Below are positions 43,451 through 55,000 of a DNA stretch of 64,000 nucleotides, in pieces. Each line of letters starts with the position of its first letter. The stretch's first letter is position 1. The notes under the pieces are model-generated. The model did not search any database. It saw only the letters and a program-made list of their open reading frames with translations, and had not been told where the DNA came from. Position numbers and translations under genes: made by a program. This DNA is from Zygnema cylindricum (taxonomy: Eukaryota > Streptophyta > Zygnematophyceae > Zygnematales > Zygnemataceae): positions 49,224-113,223 of the forward strand of contig JBBHKE010001606.1 in NCBI GenBank assembly GCA_037447655.1, given 5' to 3'.

Positions 43451-44706
43451 GACAACTGGGGACGCACCCTTAGGCAGTACGGCGCTAGGTTTTACTGGAA
43501 AACGACAGAAAGAAAACCCTTACTTATGCACATGGGGTATACCGTTATATGGTCTAAACTTTGGAAATTAACTCAACGGTTTAACAAGTGAAACAAATGG
43601 ACCACAACTAAAGATGTTTAGACAATATAAAACCGTAAATAAATATATGAGCGTTTATTCTAACACTGGTATAAGCCCACAACTGTCGGAAAACATTGCA
43701 TTTGTCATTTGTGTGTTGTCGTGTAGCCTAACTTTATAAACCCGCAATAATAAAAAATGGTTAACGCTTCCGGCGTGTCGCTCTGTCATAGCAAAAGCGA
43801 ATTAAATGGAAGCATGTTCTGACAAAAAATAATCCGCTAAAAGTTGGACTTTCCCATAAGAAAGCCCAACGCGCTGCGCCACCCGCCGCGCCACACGGCG
43901 CATATAGACGATATCCATAGTTTTGATCTTTAGTTGGGTATAGTTTGAGGGTTTAGCGTCTAGGTTAATTTGTAGTGTTTCCACAATTTGGTTTTGTTGT
44001 ACTTGCTTTCTTTCTTTCCTTTTAGGCTTTTCACGCATTTTTGTTGTGTTTTTAGTCTTTTAGGATTTTGGTCTTTAAACTTTGTTGGTCATCAATACTT
44101 TTTAGTGACAATCATGTTTTGTTCTTTGATGGTATAACCATCGTGTTCTTGGAAATAAAATCTTATTTTTTCCCATCATCATGAAAGTCGTTTGTTTCCT
44201 GCATACAGTATGTATTCGTAGCAATCCGTACGCTAAATTAATTGTTCACAGTCTTGGAAGATTCTCCGAAGGTTCAATATCAGACATGGACCGCTCGATT
44301 TCGTATTACATTTTGCATCCACAAGGCGTTCGCTCCATTGAGCCAGTGGAAGACAACCGTCGCCAGAGCGAATTTCCCACTGACACCGAATGAGCTCTCC
44401 AAGTGGCGCTTGATGACAAGTGCCAGAAAGGGCCGCTCATCAGACTGAGTGGATGCAAAAACACAATTTCGAGGGGGAGCAATTGAAGTTGACCTTCCAT
44501 CAACATTAAAATTGAACTGGTACGTTTTGAAAAGAATAGAATTTTATTGCCAAAAACGTTATGGTATGACCATCGCAGTACAAAACATGATTGTAACTAA
44601 AAATAGTTGATGTCCATCGACTAACGAGATGTGCCCATATAATCGGTACTTAGAATAATTGTTTTGGGGAATTGCTAATCGCATGACAATTTTTGTTGCG
44701 CGCAGG
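43451..44706. other. No gene seen
   Basis: A minus-strand GGCGCAGCGCGTTGGG stretch near 43860-43890 resembles a tRNA D-arm but has no B box. Frames at 44181-44506 carry no known motif. Confidence 0.45.
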
Positions 44707-45167
44707 TACACCGCGAAACGTTATTAGTGTCAATGACTCTAATTTGGGTTCTTAAACTTTTGATTTTTTTTTCAAATAGGATACATGATTTTAATTTTTC
44801 ATTTGCGTTAATTAAGATACCGTACAAAATAGCGTAAAGCTCGAAAGTACAATAAAATCTAGATAGTGTGGTGTACGGTCGATATCAGACCGTAAATTAA
44901 TGTACTTTTTCAAGTGAAAATTACAAAAAATTGAATTAAATCAGAAGCGCACGCATATGAACGTGCGCTAAAAAAAAACGGGATTAGTCTGACACGTAAA
45001 TTAGTGTGGCATGTATGGATATTATAAATTCGAGGCTTTCTAATATTTTTTACGGATGCATATATTAATAAATATAATCGTACGGCGAATACTCCATTTA
45101 GCATCAAGTAAGGTAAATTTTCTACAACACTATTTAAACTTTGACACTAATAATGATTCGCAGTGAA
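44707..45167. mobile_element. TIR MITE, copy 1 (461 bp)
   Basis: Begins TACACCGCGAAACGTTATTA and ends with the inverted counterpart (TAATAATGATTCGCAGTGAA). No coding capacity. It abuts the palindrome at 45168. Confidence 0.65.
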
Positions 45168-46783
45168 GTTGTCAAAAATTGTATATTTGAAGTACAATAT
45201 AGTACAAGTTACATACCTTTGACTTCAGAATTAACGATCAATCCGTCGAACAACTTTGACTGGCAAAATATTGTAACGACGTTTAAAAAAGTGTCGCGCT
45301 TGCGAACGTCGATCGTCATAAAAAAAAACATCAATTCATACGGCCAGCCAAGGTTTGCGGTAACAAAACTGCGGCAACCACATGGAAATAAATTAACTGC
45401 CGCATGTAGTTTCTCACTTCACGTGAGCTCCACTATGAAAGCACATGTTGGCATTTAAGTGTGTACTATATTTTGTTTATATGTGCGCATTTTACTTTTT
45501 CCGTGAATGTGAATCAATGTGAACTACGTTGTCAACGTAGGAATGTTGATTTTTAAATAGTGTGGCTTCATTTGGTCGCGCGTGACGACGCGCTTTTTTA
45601 TCATTTAGTTTCATAGATATTTTTAGGCCGTTACGCTTTTTTATCTTGTACGAAGTTTATTTCGTTTCGTGCGAGATAATTTATACATATGACGTCGTCC
45701 TTTAATTTGTGTTCAAGTTAGCTTAACGGTTCGCCATTAGATTCCATTTTTGCAGCTAGAGGTATGGTTACATCAGACAAAAAGTGAGGTTTAATACATA
45801 ATTTTGAACTTGTCCTTACCATGCCCTACTATATTTTCGTGGAGTTTCGTAAAAACAACATTACACAAAATAAGGTTACAATTCTCCAAGTATCCGGGAG
45901 AAAACATTGACTGTCCGATTACATTTTGGTTTTCATCTGCGAAGCAATCCCGCTATTTGCCCGAGGTGGGTTCACTAATACACAGGCGGATGGAGCGATT
46001 GCTTCGCAGATGAAGACCAAAACGTAATTGGACGGTCAATGTTTTCTCCCGGATACTTGGAGAATCGTAATCTTATTTTCTGTAATGTTGTTTGTAAGAA
46101 ACTCACAAAAATATAGTACGGCATGGTACGGACAAGTACAAAATTATGCATTAAACCTCACATTTTGTCTGATTTAACCATACCCTTAGCAGCAAAAATG
46201 GAATCTAATGGCGAACCGTTACGTTGAACTTGGACACAAATCAATGGACGACGTAAAATGTAAAAATTATCTTGCACAAAACGAAATAAACTTCGTACAA
46301 GATAAAAAAGCGTACCCGTCTAAAAATATCGATGAAACTAAATGATAAAAAAAACGCGTCGTCACGCGCGACCAAATGAAGCCACACTATTTACAAATCA
46401 ACATTCCTACATTGACAACGTACTTCACATTGATTCACATTCACGAAAAAAAGTAAAATGCGCACATAAAAACAAAATTTAGTACGCACTTAAATGCCAT
46501 TATGTGCTCTCACAATGGAGCTCACGCGAAGTGAGAAACTACCTGCGTGCAACCATTTTATTTACATGTGGTTGCCGCAGTTTTGTTACCGTAAACCTTG
46601 GCCGGCTATGTGAATTGATGTTTTTTTTTATGACGATCGACGTTCGCAAGCGCGACACTTTTTTAACCGTCGTTACAGTATTTCGCCAGTCAAAGTTATT
46701 CGACAGATTGACCGTCAAATTTGAACTCAAAGGTACGTAACTTGTACTAGAGTGTACTTCAAATGTACAATTTTTGAAAACTA
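45168..46783. repeat. 1.6-kb near-perfect palindrome
   Basis: The left arm (45168 to about 45955) and right arm (about 46000-46783) are reverse complements with few differences and a spacer of about 45 bp near 45956-46000. Shared landmarks are GTGTCGCGCTTGCGAACGTC, TCACGCGCGAC, and TCTCCCGGATACTTGGAGAA. The frames at 45141-45458 and 46539-46730 are mirror images and show no known domain. It could be a foldback transposon or an inverted duplication. Confidence 0.8.
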
Positions 46784-46854
46784 CCAGCGCGCATCAAAAA
46801 TTTTCTTGCGATAAGCAATTCCCTTATTTTGGATTTCATGAACATTCTACGAAC

Positions 46855-47410
46855 TACACCAAAGATTGCTATTAGTGTTTAGAAATTATTAGTGTTAATA
46901 ACTAATTAGTGTAATAATGCTAATTTGATTTTTACAACATTTCAAAAAAAATGTTTAATTCTAATTTATCCATATGCTGATTTAGGTACACCGGATTTAG
47001 TGTAATTATATATACAGTAAAATAGTTAAAAGTACAAAATATGACAATCCGTACAACATCGCGTCCTTTTACTATAATTAATCTTTAATTCTAATTTGGC
47101 TTTGCGAACGCGTTTGTCGCAAGCTCGACTTCACGTTTATTCTAAGCGCATTTCTGTATGCAACCGACATAAGTTAACTACATTTTTCGTACGATTTTTC
47201 CGTAACAAAGTACATTGTTGTACAAGTAAACATCTTCCGTACAACACACTATTCAGGAAATGCGTACGTCATAATTGTTAATGCTAATTTACAAGAACTG
47301 TAATTAACGTTAAAGAAAAATTAGTGATGTTAATTCTATTTCAGGTTTCGTTGTCAAAAGTTGGGGACACCGATATAGAGTACATAAGGCTAATAACGAT
47401 TCACGGTGTA
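46855..47410. mobile_element. TIR MITE, copy 2
   Basis: Starts TACACCAAAGATTGCTATTA and ends TAATAACGATTCACGGTGTA, the same terminal motif as copy 1. Non-coding. Confidence 0.6.
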
Positions 47411-47413
47411 TTG

Positions 47414-47953
47414 TACACCGCGAATCGCTATTAGCGTATAAGATTAAATAGCGTATAAAAATAATTAGCGTCTTAAACACTAATTGGGAATTTGAAAATT
47501 AAAAAAAAAAACATATATCCTAATTTTTTATTAATGCTTATTTGGGATTTTCAAAAAAATAAAAAAAAACCCTAAACATGCTTACACTATTATAAGTATC
47601 CGTACAAAAACTTTGAAATCACGTCACTTAATTTTAGCGGCCGTACTTGTTAGACTATTTTATGTCAATTATAATTTTCACTTTCTTCCAGTGCACATTC
47701 ACATGCGCACCCTCCTATGTTAAATTATTTTAAATTCATTTTCACTTAGAAAGGAACAATTGTGTACGGTCTAAAACTGAAAGTACACCACACTATTTAA
47801 ATCGCAGTGTACTTTCGATATTAATGCTAATTGGAACAAAACCCTAAAAGGCGTAAAGAAAAAAAAAGAATAAGTAATGCTCTTTAAGAATTTGGGTCAA
47901 ATTTTGGGGGAATCAAATTAGCGTTCGTTACGCTAATAGCGATTCACAGTGTA
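47414..47953. mobile_element. TIR MITE, copy 3 (540 bp)
   Basis: Starts TACACCGCGAATCGCTATTA and ends TAATAGCGATTCACAGTGTA. It is separated from copy 2 by only TTG, so the two inner ends form a near-perfect 40-bp palindrome. Confidence 0.65.
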
Positions 47954-48264
47954 CTGAAGTTTTCTCCACCTTCTTGTTTACAATTTTCAACGGCCCAAGC
48001 TTTTTATTTTATGCTCAATCGATCAACATCCGTACAACATTTCGGAACTTTAAATCAAAAATGATGTCGGCAAATGATGCCGGCAGGGTTCAAACCAGGA
48101 TACAGAGAAATAGATGTTCCCATATGAGTCTGGGCGTCTACATCTACATCTGACGTAAGAACCTGCCTTACGTCTTCCTTACGCTTTAGTCTGCGACGAT
48201 TCTTCATGCGACCCGAACCTCACGCCTCGTAAAATGGTTATCTCGGAAGTACAGTACGGTATGC

Positions 48265-49440
48265 TACACCGCGAATCGTTATTAGCGTGTAAGTTTTTTT
48301 AGCTAATAAAAATAATTAGCTTTAGGTACGCTATTTAAGAATTTGAAAATTTTGGAAAAAATCAAACATTCTAATTGTTTGGTTATGGTAATTTGGATCT
48401 TTACCATAATGAAATGTAGGTTGTAAACCTGCTTACAGTAATAAAAATAGCCGTGCAATTTAATTCAGATCGTACCCCATCACGTAACACCATAAATCAT
48501 TCTTACGTACATGTCAAAATATTTCACCGCAGTTAGGCGTCATGTATTCGCCGTTAAGTATACAATTTTGATACAGTTGTACGGAGTGTAATTTCTACGC
48601 ATGTATCGATTACGCAACGCTTATTGTTTCAACGGTTGGTCGCTTTTCCGTTTTACGTCGACAATGTACGGTAATAAGGGTTCTTTACTCTAATAATGTC
48701 GCGACGTTTGTTTAATTAGCGTGAATTTATGCTAAAATGTGTGTTAATTCTAAAATGGATGCATTTTCGTTTGTCTCACTAATTTGTGACCGGTATTAGC
48801 GTTAATGTAATGACGTAATAGAGTAAACTCCTATTCTAAATTGGTCCCAACTGTATAATCTCACCAACCACCTCGTCTCAAGCGTTTCGTGATTGGTCGC
48901 CCAAATTTACACGTGGACAATTTTATATCCACGCAAGCATTACAGCTCCAACATGACGTGACACCAACCGCATTTCATACCCGTTGCCATTACAAGTTGA
49001 TCCGTAGGTACGTCAAGAAGCAGGCAGTTACCATGGCTCTTTCATAAAAATCGTCGGTCGCTTATCACGTGCATACCCCGTCTCAAAATTGACGAAAAAT
49101 TTGAAACTTTCCCGCCTTCTTTGTGTCGTCAAAAATATTTGGACAACTTGCTGTCACGCATAATATTAAAATTTAAATTTTGACGACCGAAAGTAAAGGG
49201 AATGGTTTCCCTCCCTTTTTCCCACAATTGGGTTATATATTTGGTATTATTATCTGGCGTTTGGTCCAACAATGACACTGTCTTTCCGCATCCTTCAGTT
49301 ACCTTGACTTTTGTTTCTCTATTATTTGCTTTGTATCATCATTTGGACAAAAAGTCAGCTCTATTAATCGCAAAATGTGGCCTATTACTTCCCATATTAC
49401 CACTTTTTTTGCAGTGAAAAACACCGCTACAACGGGTTTA
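48265..49440. other. Possible MITE end, otherwise no gene
   Basis: TACACCGCGAATCGTTATTA at 48265 is another left terminus of the MITE family, but no matching right end was found. The rest is AT-rich; a 71-codon hydrophobic frame at 49202-49417 has no supporting context. Confidence 0.4.
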
Positions 49441-49523
49441 TTACCACCCCTAACTGAACAGGACATGGATTGTACAGAAACCCAAGGACCAGACCCACGG
49501 AACGATGAAGTGGATCACCAGAC

Positions 49524-49752
49524 GTGGACCCCCTCGTGGAAGGCGCTGTGACCGAAAATTTGGACCCACCGTGTGATAAATACGGGAACGTCCGGATGAC
49601 GACCCAAAAAGTTCAGCAAGTGTCAACGAAGGTTACTCGACTTCGAGTAATCAATTGGATGATTGCTGATTGTCACGCGAATGGAAAGGATCTGCTCATC
49701 CCGAGGACTGTCAAGAAGTTTCCGCAACATTTTTCGGGGGGGTATCGTAAAA
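49524..49752 (+). CDS. Possible exon of an unknown gene
   Basis: The frame contains QQVSTKVTRLRVINWMIADC and then PRTVKKFPQHFSGGYRKS, which has the look of an N-terminal helix-turn-helix-like segment seen in some transposon-associated proteins; that resemblance is from memory and weak. It is followed by AAA and GTAAGAG, a good splice donor at 49753. A basic frame at 49941-50126 could be a later exon but is unproven. Upstream, the frame may extend back from the first ATG to about 49470. No family is claimed. Confidence 0.35.
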
Positions 49753-49859
49753 GTAAGAGTTTTATCCATTGTCCTTACCTTTATGTAGCAACCCTCGATT
49801 GCTTATTTTTTGTGTCGTTGTTTCCCATTGTTTGTAATTGAATTTTACATATTCAATAA

Positions 49860-50400
49860 TTTATAAATTGTTTATGTCCCCCTCGTATTGCATGTTTGTC
49901 CATGCCATATTCTTCCCCCTAACCATCTCGTGTATTTACGATGGTTTTTATACAACGTCGTCCAATTGCTCTTTGCTTTGTGTTGAAACGTATGTACCGG
50001 CGACGACATAGTGTCGTTGCCGGTATGCGTGAATTTAAGTGTACTACATCTGAGTTTCGGCAATGTTGGAGAAATCAAAAAGCAACGACAATGCGTCGTC
50101 GCTTGAACGTTGGAAATTTCCAATGAAAACGTCGTCCGGTTAATCATCTAGGCGACAATACAACTTAACGTCTAACAAATGTTGCATACGTGACGACGTC
50201 CAATATTGAACCCGCGTGGTAAGTGAAACGTGGGATTCATTTTGTTTTATCGTCGCCCCACCGTTGGAATTTTCAAACGCATCGGATAGGGTTTGAAGTA
50301 ATTTCGTGCATGGCCATTCGTAATGTAAGTATCCCTCGCACGAAATAGTTTATTTTTACGTAATAAAAGTAGGGTTTTATGTCTGTATTGTTTACTGCAC
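49860..50400. other. No gene seen left of the methyltransferase element
   Basis: Contains an inverted CGACGAC/GTCGTCG pair near 49990-50030 but no LTR of the D family, so the 3' end of D2 is missing here. Confidence 0.45.
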
Positions 50401-50410
50401 CCTCCACTCT

Positions 50411-51331
50411 TCATAGCCAAGCGTGGCTATTAGGAAAAGATACCAGAGTTGGGAGGGCCCTCAGTAGATACCCAGGCTTATTACAACAGAAGAAGGGTGC
50501 TTTGTCGGCTATGATCACCGGTGTGGCCATTCGCCCCGGACCGAGGATCTGTTGGACCGTTATGTTGGGATTTGTAACCTGTGTTCTCAACAGCTGTTGG
50601 AGGATTGGAAGAGGAACCAAGTTGGTCCAATATGCCCGAACTCTGTGGGCTCTTGATCCGATCTGAGCTGCATCAAAAACTATGGGAGTCCCTAGAACCT
50701 TGGTCACTTGGTTCCAGCTGCTGACCACCTGTTTTCTCTTATCATCTGTGGGGTGAACGTTTTCCAAGACGTACCCCACTGGTGTGTCCTGGCGTTCCTG
50801 TAACCGTGTTATTAGTCTGGTCATTTGAAAGAAATTTCTGCTACGGACGTCCTGGTGTCCTCGGCCCTGTCCTGCTAACGAATACCCCTGGCATGGCCAT
50901 CCAACGACCACCAGGTCTACCCTTCCGAGCTTTTCCAGATGAGACTCTGTGATATCATCCACATTCTGGGGAAGCGTGCGATGAGAGTTAGACATGGCGG
51001 ACACCAGAAGTTGTTGTGGGTAAGGTTCGTGCAGCTGTTGCAGGCGGTACTCACTGACTGCACGGGCGTCCGGGTCTATCTCGAATGCCGAGTAAGTTTC
51101 TATTTGGTATCCAGCTTTCAGGACGGCTTCCAGATCGGAACTAATGCCAGAAAATAGGGATAAAATCCTAAGTCCTGAAAGCGGGATTTGTAGTGACATC
51201 ATTTGTCGATTAAATTCTTTCCCTTTTTTAGGAACCGTTGGTAGTTCCGACCGGGGGACTTTTGCTGCTCCGGGTGATATTGTAGCCAAGCTCCTGTCCA
51301 CTTCCCGCCGAAGTGTGGCCATCTGTACCAA
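50411..51331 (-). pseudogene. DNMT3-type cytosine-5 methyltransferase domain, truncated
   Basis: Motifs in order: ILSLFSGISSDLEAVL (motif I, AdoMet binding, about residues 56-71), DLVVVGWPCQGYSLAGQG (motif IV, catalytic PCQ at 146-148), VLENVHP (motif VI, ENV), and FDAAQIGSRAHRVRAYWTNL (motif VIII). The AHRxRxYW form is typical of DNMT3-like enzymes. It would transfer a methyl group from AdoMet to cytosine in DNA. The frame ends at LPTLVSFPNSHAW (start of motif IX), so motif X, which completes the AdoMet pocket, is missing. The printed 5' end is not a true start: the frame continues upstream to the UAG at 51377-51379 and beyond into protease. A bacterial restriction-system origin is unlikely given its fusion to Gag and protease. 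Retroelement-encoded relatives have been described in algae. Confidence 0.88.
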
Positions 51332-51376
51332 TCGGTTCTGATACTCCTTTTCCCACCGCTTGGAAATAGGGAATTG

Positions 51377-51991
51377 CTAGATAGAATCAGCGATATCGTT
51401 GGAGTATTTGAACAGCTCCGAGGGGGTTGAGGCAGAGTAGACGCGATAGCATCTAGACACCGGAACAGTCGTTTTTCCCCGGTTCCACAAATCCAAGGGG
51501 ACCACCACTTTTGTTCCTTCCGGATCCTCAGGGTCTGAGAATCTAACTTGTTCTTTCCATACGCTCAACTCCATGTTCAACCTTGTCCACGTAGCCATAC
51601 CCAGCAAAATTTCAAATTGCTTACCTTCCACCACTAGGAAGGGAAGCCGAATCTGCACGTGCTGGCCTGCGTCGTCAGCAAATTCGATTTCCATGGCTTT
51701 TATGATCCCATATACGGGTTGGCTGCCACTGCTGACTGTGCTCAAGCATATGTCACTTGGACTGATTTTTGGCCGGAGTTCCTCGTGCATTTGTTGTAAC
51801 GCTGATGTAGTTATTAAGTTTGGAAGAGCTCCGGTATCCACCACTGCATCCTGGTACCCGCCGTATCCATTAAGTTTAAAATCTCCCGTCCTGTTGAGAA
51901 TAAGAGCCACCGAAAGGGCCTTATAATCCCTATTTGCCATAGACGTTTTTGGTTCTACCGACATGAAGACTGTCTTGGGCGGTTCTGCCAA
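51377..51991 (-). CDS. Retroviral-type aspartic protease of D2
   Basis: AVVDTGALPNLIT at about residue 50 carries the catalytic Asp-Thr-Gly, and EILLGMATWTRLNMEL at about residue 127 is the second conserved region (ILLG). Length (about 200 residues) suits a retropepsin domain with a linker. It lies in the same frame as Gag upstream, from which it is separated only by the UAG at 52034-52036, and as the methyltransferase downstream, separated only by the UAG at 51377-51379, which is followed by CAATTC. It has no ATG of its own near the start, so production by read-through or reinitiation is implied. Confidence 0.82.
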   Translation of the reverse strand: MAEPPKTVFMSVEPKTSMANRDYKALSVALILNRTGDFKLNGYGGYQDAVVDTGALPNLITTSALQQMHEELRPKISPSDICLSTVSSGSQPVYGIIKAMEIEFADDAGQHVQIRLPFLVVEGKQFEILLGMATWTRLNMELSVWKEQVRFSDPEDPEGTKVVVPLDLWNRGKTTVPVSRCYRVYSASTPSELFKYSNDIADSI

Positions 51992-52033
51992 CGCGACCCT
52001 TTTCCTCCTAGTGTGAATTTCTTCCCCTAATGC

Positions 52034-55000
52034 CTAAATGAGGGTTTCTTCGTGCAGATTGTGGGAGGAAGCCAGCGTTTTGATATGCGTCAAGGCGTAG
52101 GGCATTAAGTGTCGTACTAGCATAATTGCCGGTTTCGAGGAAGGAGGGAGAGCTTTGGGCGATGAAATGGGTGAGTCCTCGTCTTCCGATTTCTCCTGTC
52201 CCCCCCCCCCTGCTTCCTCACTCTCTGCGTCAGAATTCCCCGTAGGAGGTGTAACTGGCGGATCTGGGGACGGTCTCTCAGCCATGTATCTGTCAAACCA
52301 CTCCTGATCTGTTTCAGTGGTTGAAGTGTTTTCTTTTGACTGTGTCTTCTTGTATTCTTCAAAACCGGGAGGAAGTTTCTTCGGAGCCGGAGGAGGCGGG
52401 TTAGTCGGCTTGAGTCCCAGTCCAACGTTACTCTTTAGAAGTACTGCTCGCGGGGTAAAGGATAAGGGGCCGGTGGCTTTGCGACTGTGGTCCTTTTGTT
52501 CCATCGGTTGTTTGTCTTTTCTTTGGGAGGACGTTGTAGAGCGCAGTTGCCTGCGACTGTCCCCTACACCAACGTTCCATGCTCCGGACAGAAACGTCCT
52601 AGCATGCTGAGCCTTTGGAGGCTCCATATCCCAACCCATCGGGTCATCCTCATATCCACCCAACGTGGTCTGCTGCTCCAGCTCCGCTAGCTTTTGTAGT
52701 AGTTCTTGCTTTTGTTCCTGCAGTTTCTGAGCCGGCGTAAGAGGTTGAGGTGTGCGGGCAGAGGATCTCAGTCGGAGAGCGGCCAGTTCTGTTGCCAAAG
52801 CGGCCAACTGAGTGCTCTGTTGCTGAATGATATGTTCCGGTGTCAGTCTGCTGGGCCGCGGTTCATTTGGAGATCGTCCCCATGGATACAAAAGTTGCAG
52901 TGGCAGAGGATTAACGACAGTTTCCCCTTCGCCTGTAAACAATGCATACTGCGTCATTTCCTTCGGAACCCCATTTTTCCGAAAGCATTGCTCTTCTTTG
53001 TGGCCCATGAACCCACAAGCTTCACATTTTGACCCTTCAGTAGTATACTTCCCCCTGAGCTCATTAGAGATTTGAGCGTCATCGAATTTCGGAAGTCTGA
53101 TTTGTCTCAACGGGGATTGAGACATTTTGGCGGTTTCAGAGCGTGGAGTAGGTTTATAGGTTTCCTTAGTGACCGGGGTTCGGTCTCCTCCTCCGCCTCC
53201 TTGCTTGCGTTCTTGTTGTTTCCTTGTTCTTTCCGCCCGCTCCCTTTCAAACTCCTTCTGCTTGATGGCGAGTTCTGGTTTGAGCTTTCGGGGGCACCTC
53301 TTCCATCCGTGACCTGGCTGGTTACAGTTCAGGCAATCGTAAAGAAAAACCTTTTCATCTCCCCCCATTGCAGGTTGTGGGCGGGCCTCCGCTTCTTGTT
53401 TCCCCTTAAGCTTCCGCAAAGCTTGCAATTCTGTTTGTTCGTCATGGCTGAGCGGTGTTTCCCCGGCGAAACCTGCAAAGTTGGCTCTGGATTTCCCGGT
53501 AACAGCCTTTTCTCGTGCCTCGCTATTAACAAAATGATCATACAATTTCATAGCAGCCAATGAAATTTCTTGAGCTGTGGGATTCCGATCGTGTATAGCC
53601 TGACTGGCGCTCCAATTGTCCAGGGCTGCCTGTCCTGTTGGCCCGAAGGAATTTCGAACAGCGACATAATATTTGGTGGCCATAGCTGGTGTTTCGATGG
53701 TGGACAGTTTGGTCTTCTGGCAGAGGCTGGAGAGGCGGTTGAACAACGTCTGGGGAGTTTCATTCTTCAAACAGCGGAAGTCTGTGAACTCCTTGATTGC
53801 AGTTTCGTTCCTTTCGGTGTAAAGGAGTCTCCAAGCGTCCAGAAGAGTGGTACAGGGATTAGGATTGGCAACCATCCTGGTGGCTGCTTCGGCTTCCTGT
53901 ACCGCCTGCAGGTGGTTGACATAGGCCCTGCCTTGGGCCTGAAGTTTCATATCCATGGTGAAAGTGGCGGTGAGAGGAGCTGCGGCTGCGGCAGCCAAGT
54001 CGGCTGCTGCCTGAAGAGCCTCGGCGTCCAGAACCGGATCCGATATTTTGATACTGGGGGCCATTAACAAAGGTTGACGCTCCTTATAATCGGCCAAAGC
54101 TCCTCCGGCTAGATAATTTACCATCATCGGAAACAGGGTTGTTTCAAAATCTGCTGGAATGGCCCCTCCCCTGTATTTGTTAATTTCGGACTGCGTGAAG
54201 GATTTCCACAGCAGCTCAAAATCAGAGAAGGCAATTCCCGAGTTGTCCCCGGTGAAGATCCGGACGTCTCCCATTTCTTTTTCCTCCTCTGCAAGGTTGG
54301 TGAACTGTGAAGAGGATGGTCCGGTTGGGCTAACAAACTGGACCGGTGAAATTACCCCTAGATCTGCGTTGTCTGGCTCGGGCCCGCCTCCTTCTCCGGT
54401 AGAGGGAGCGGTCTGACGAGAGATGGCACTCCCCCCCACTGAGGAAGTTATGGTTACGGGTGGAATAGTGAGATGACCAGTATCTCCTGGGAGTTGGCCC
54501 TTGGGAAACGAGGAGCTTATCACCTTGGGAAAAGCTGCCCGAAGTCCTGCTCCTCTATACCCAGGAGAGGCCCGTTCCTCCCGTTGAAGTTTTTCCACCG
54601 AGGGAATGTGGAGAATGGGTTTAGTCACCGGTGGTCGTTGAGGGATTGGTGGAGATGACGGAGGGCTACGAGGTAAAGGTGTCTGTCTCCGTGTACGTTT
54701 TGTGGAGGTTTTTGGGGGAGGAGTTCCTTTGCTAGAACCGGGAGAACATCGGTGAGGAGGAGAGTAGGCAGGAACGTCGTACTTGTAGGGTAAGACGGGT
54801 GGTCCCGGTGACCCACGGACTGCAGCGGGCGGAGTAACAGAAGGCGAAGGAGAGGATGCCTGAGGTGGCGATGGAGGAGGAGTAGTAAGTCCGAGGGAAA
54901 TGTGTAGTCTCCGGTCTGGTTGTAGCTGCACCACGGCCTCCACGGTAGAAAATCCTTTGACCGAGACAAATGTGGGGAGATCTGTAGCTGCGGCGACCGG

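Noticed and set aside
43800-43920. tRNA gene candidate on the minus strand (GGCGCAGCGCGTTGGG)
   Set aside because: No B box or acceptor stem could be drawn.
50411-51331. Methyltransferase as part of a bacterial restriction-modification system or contamination
   Set aside because: It is in frame behind a retroelement protease and Gag, and motif VIII has the eukaryotic DNMT3-like form; no restriction gene is nearby.
52117-54416. Several frames of 60-165 codons inside the D2 Gag region on both strands
   Set aside because: Shadows of the 1091-codon Gag; composition follows its codon pattern.
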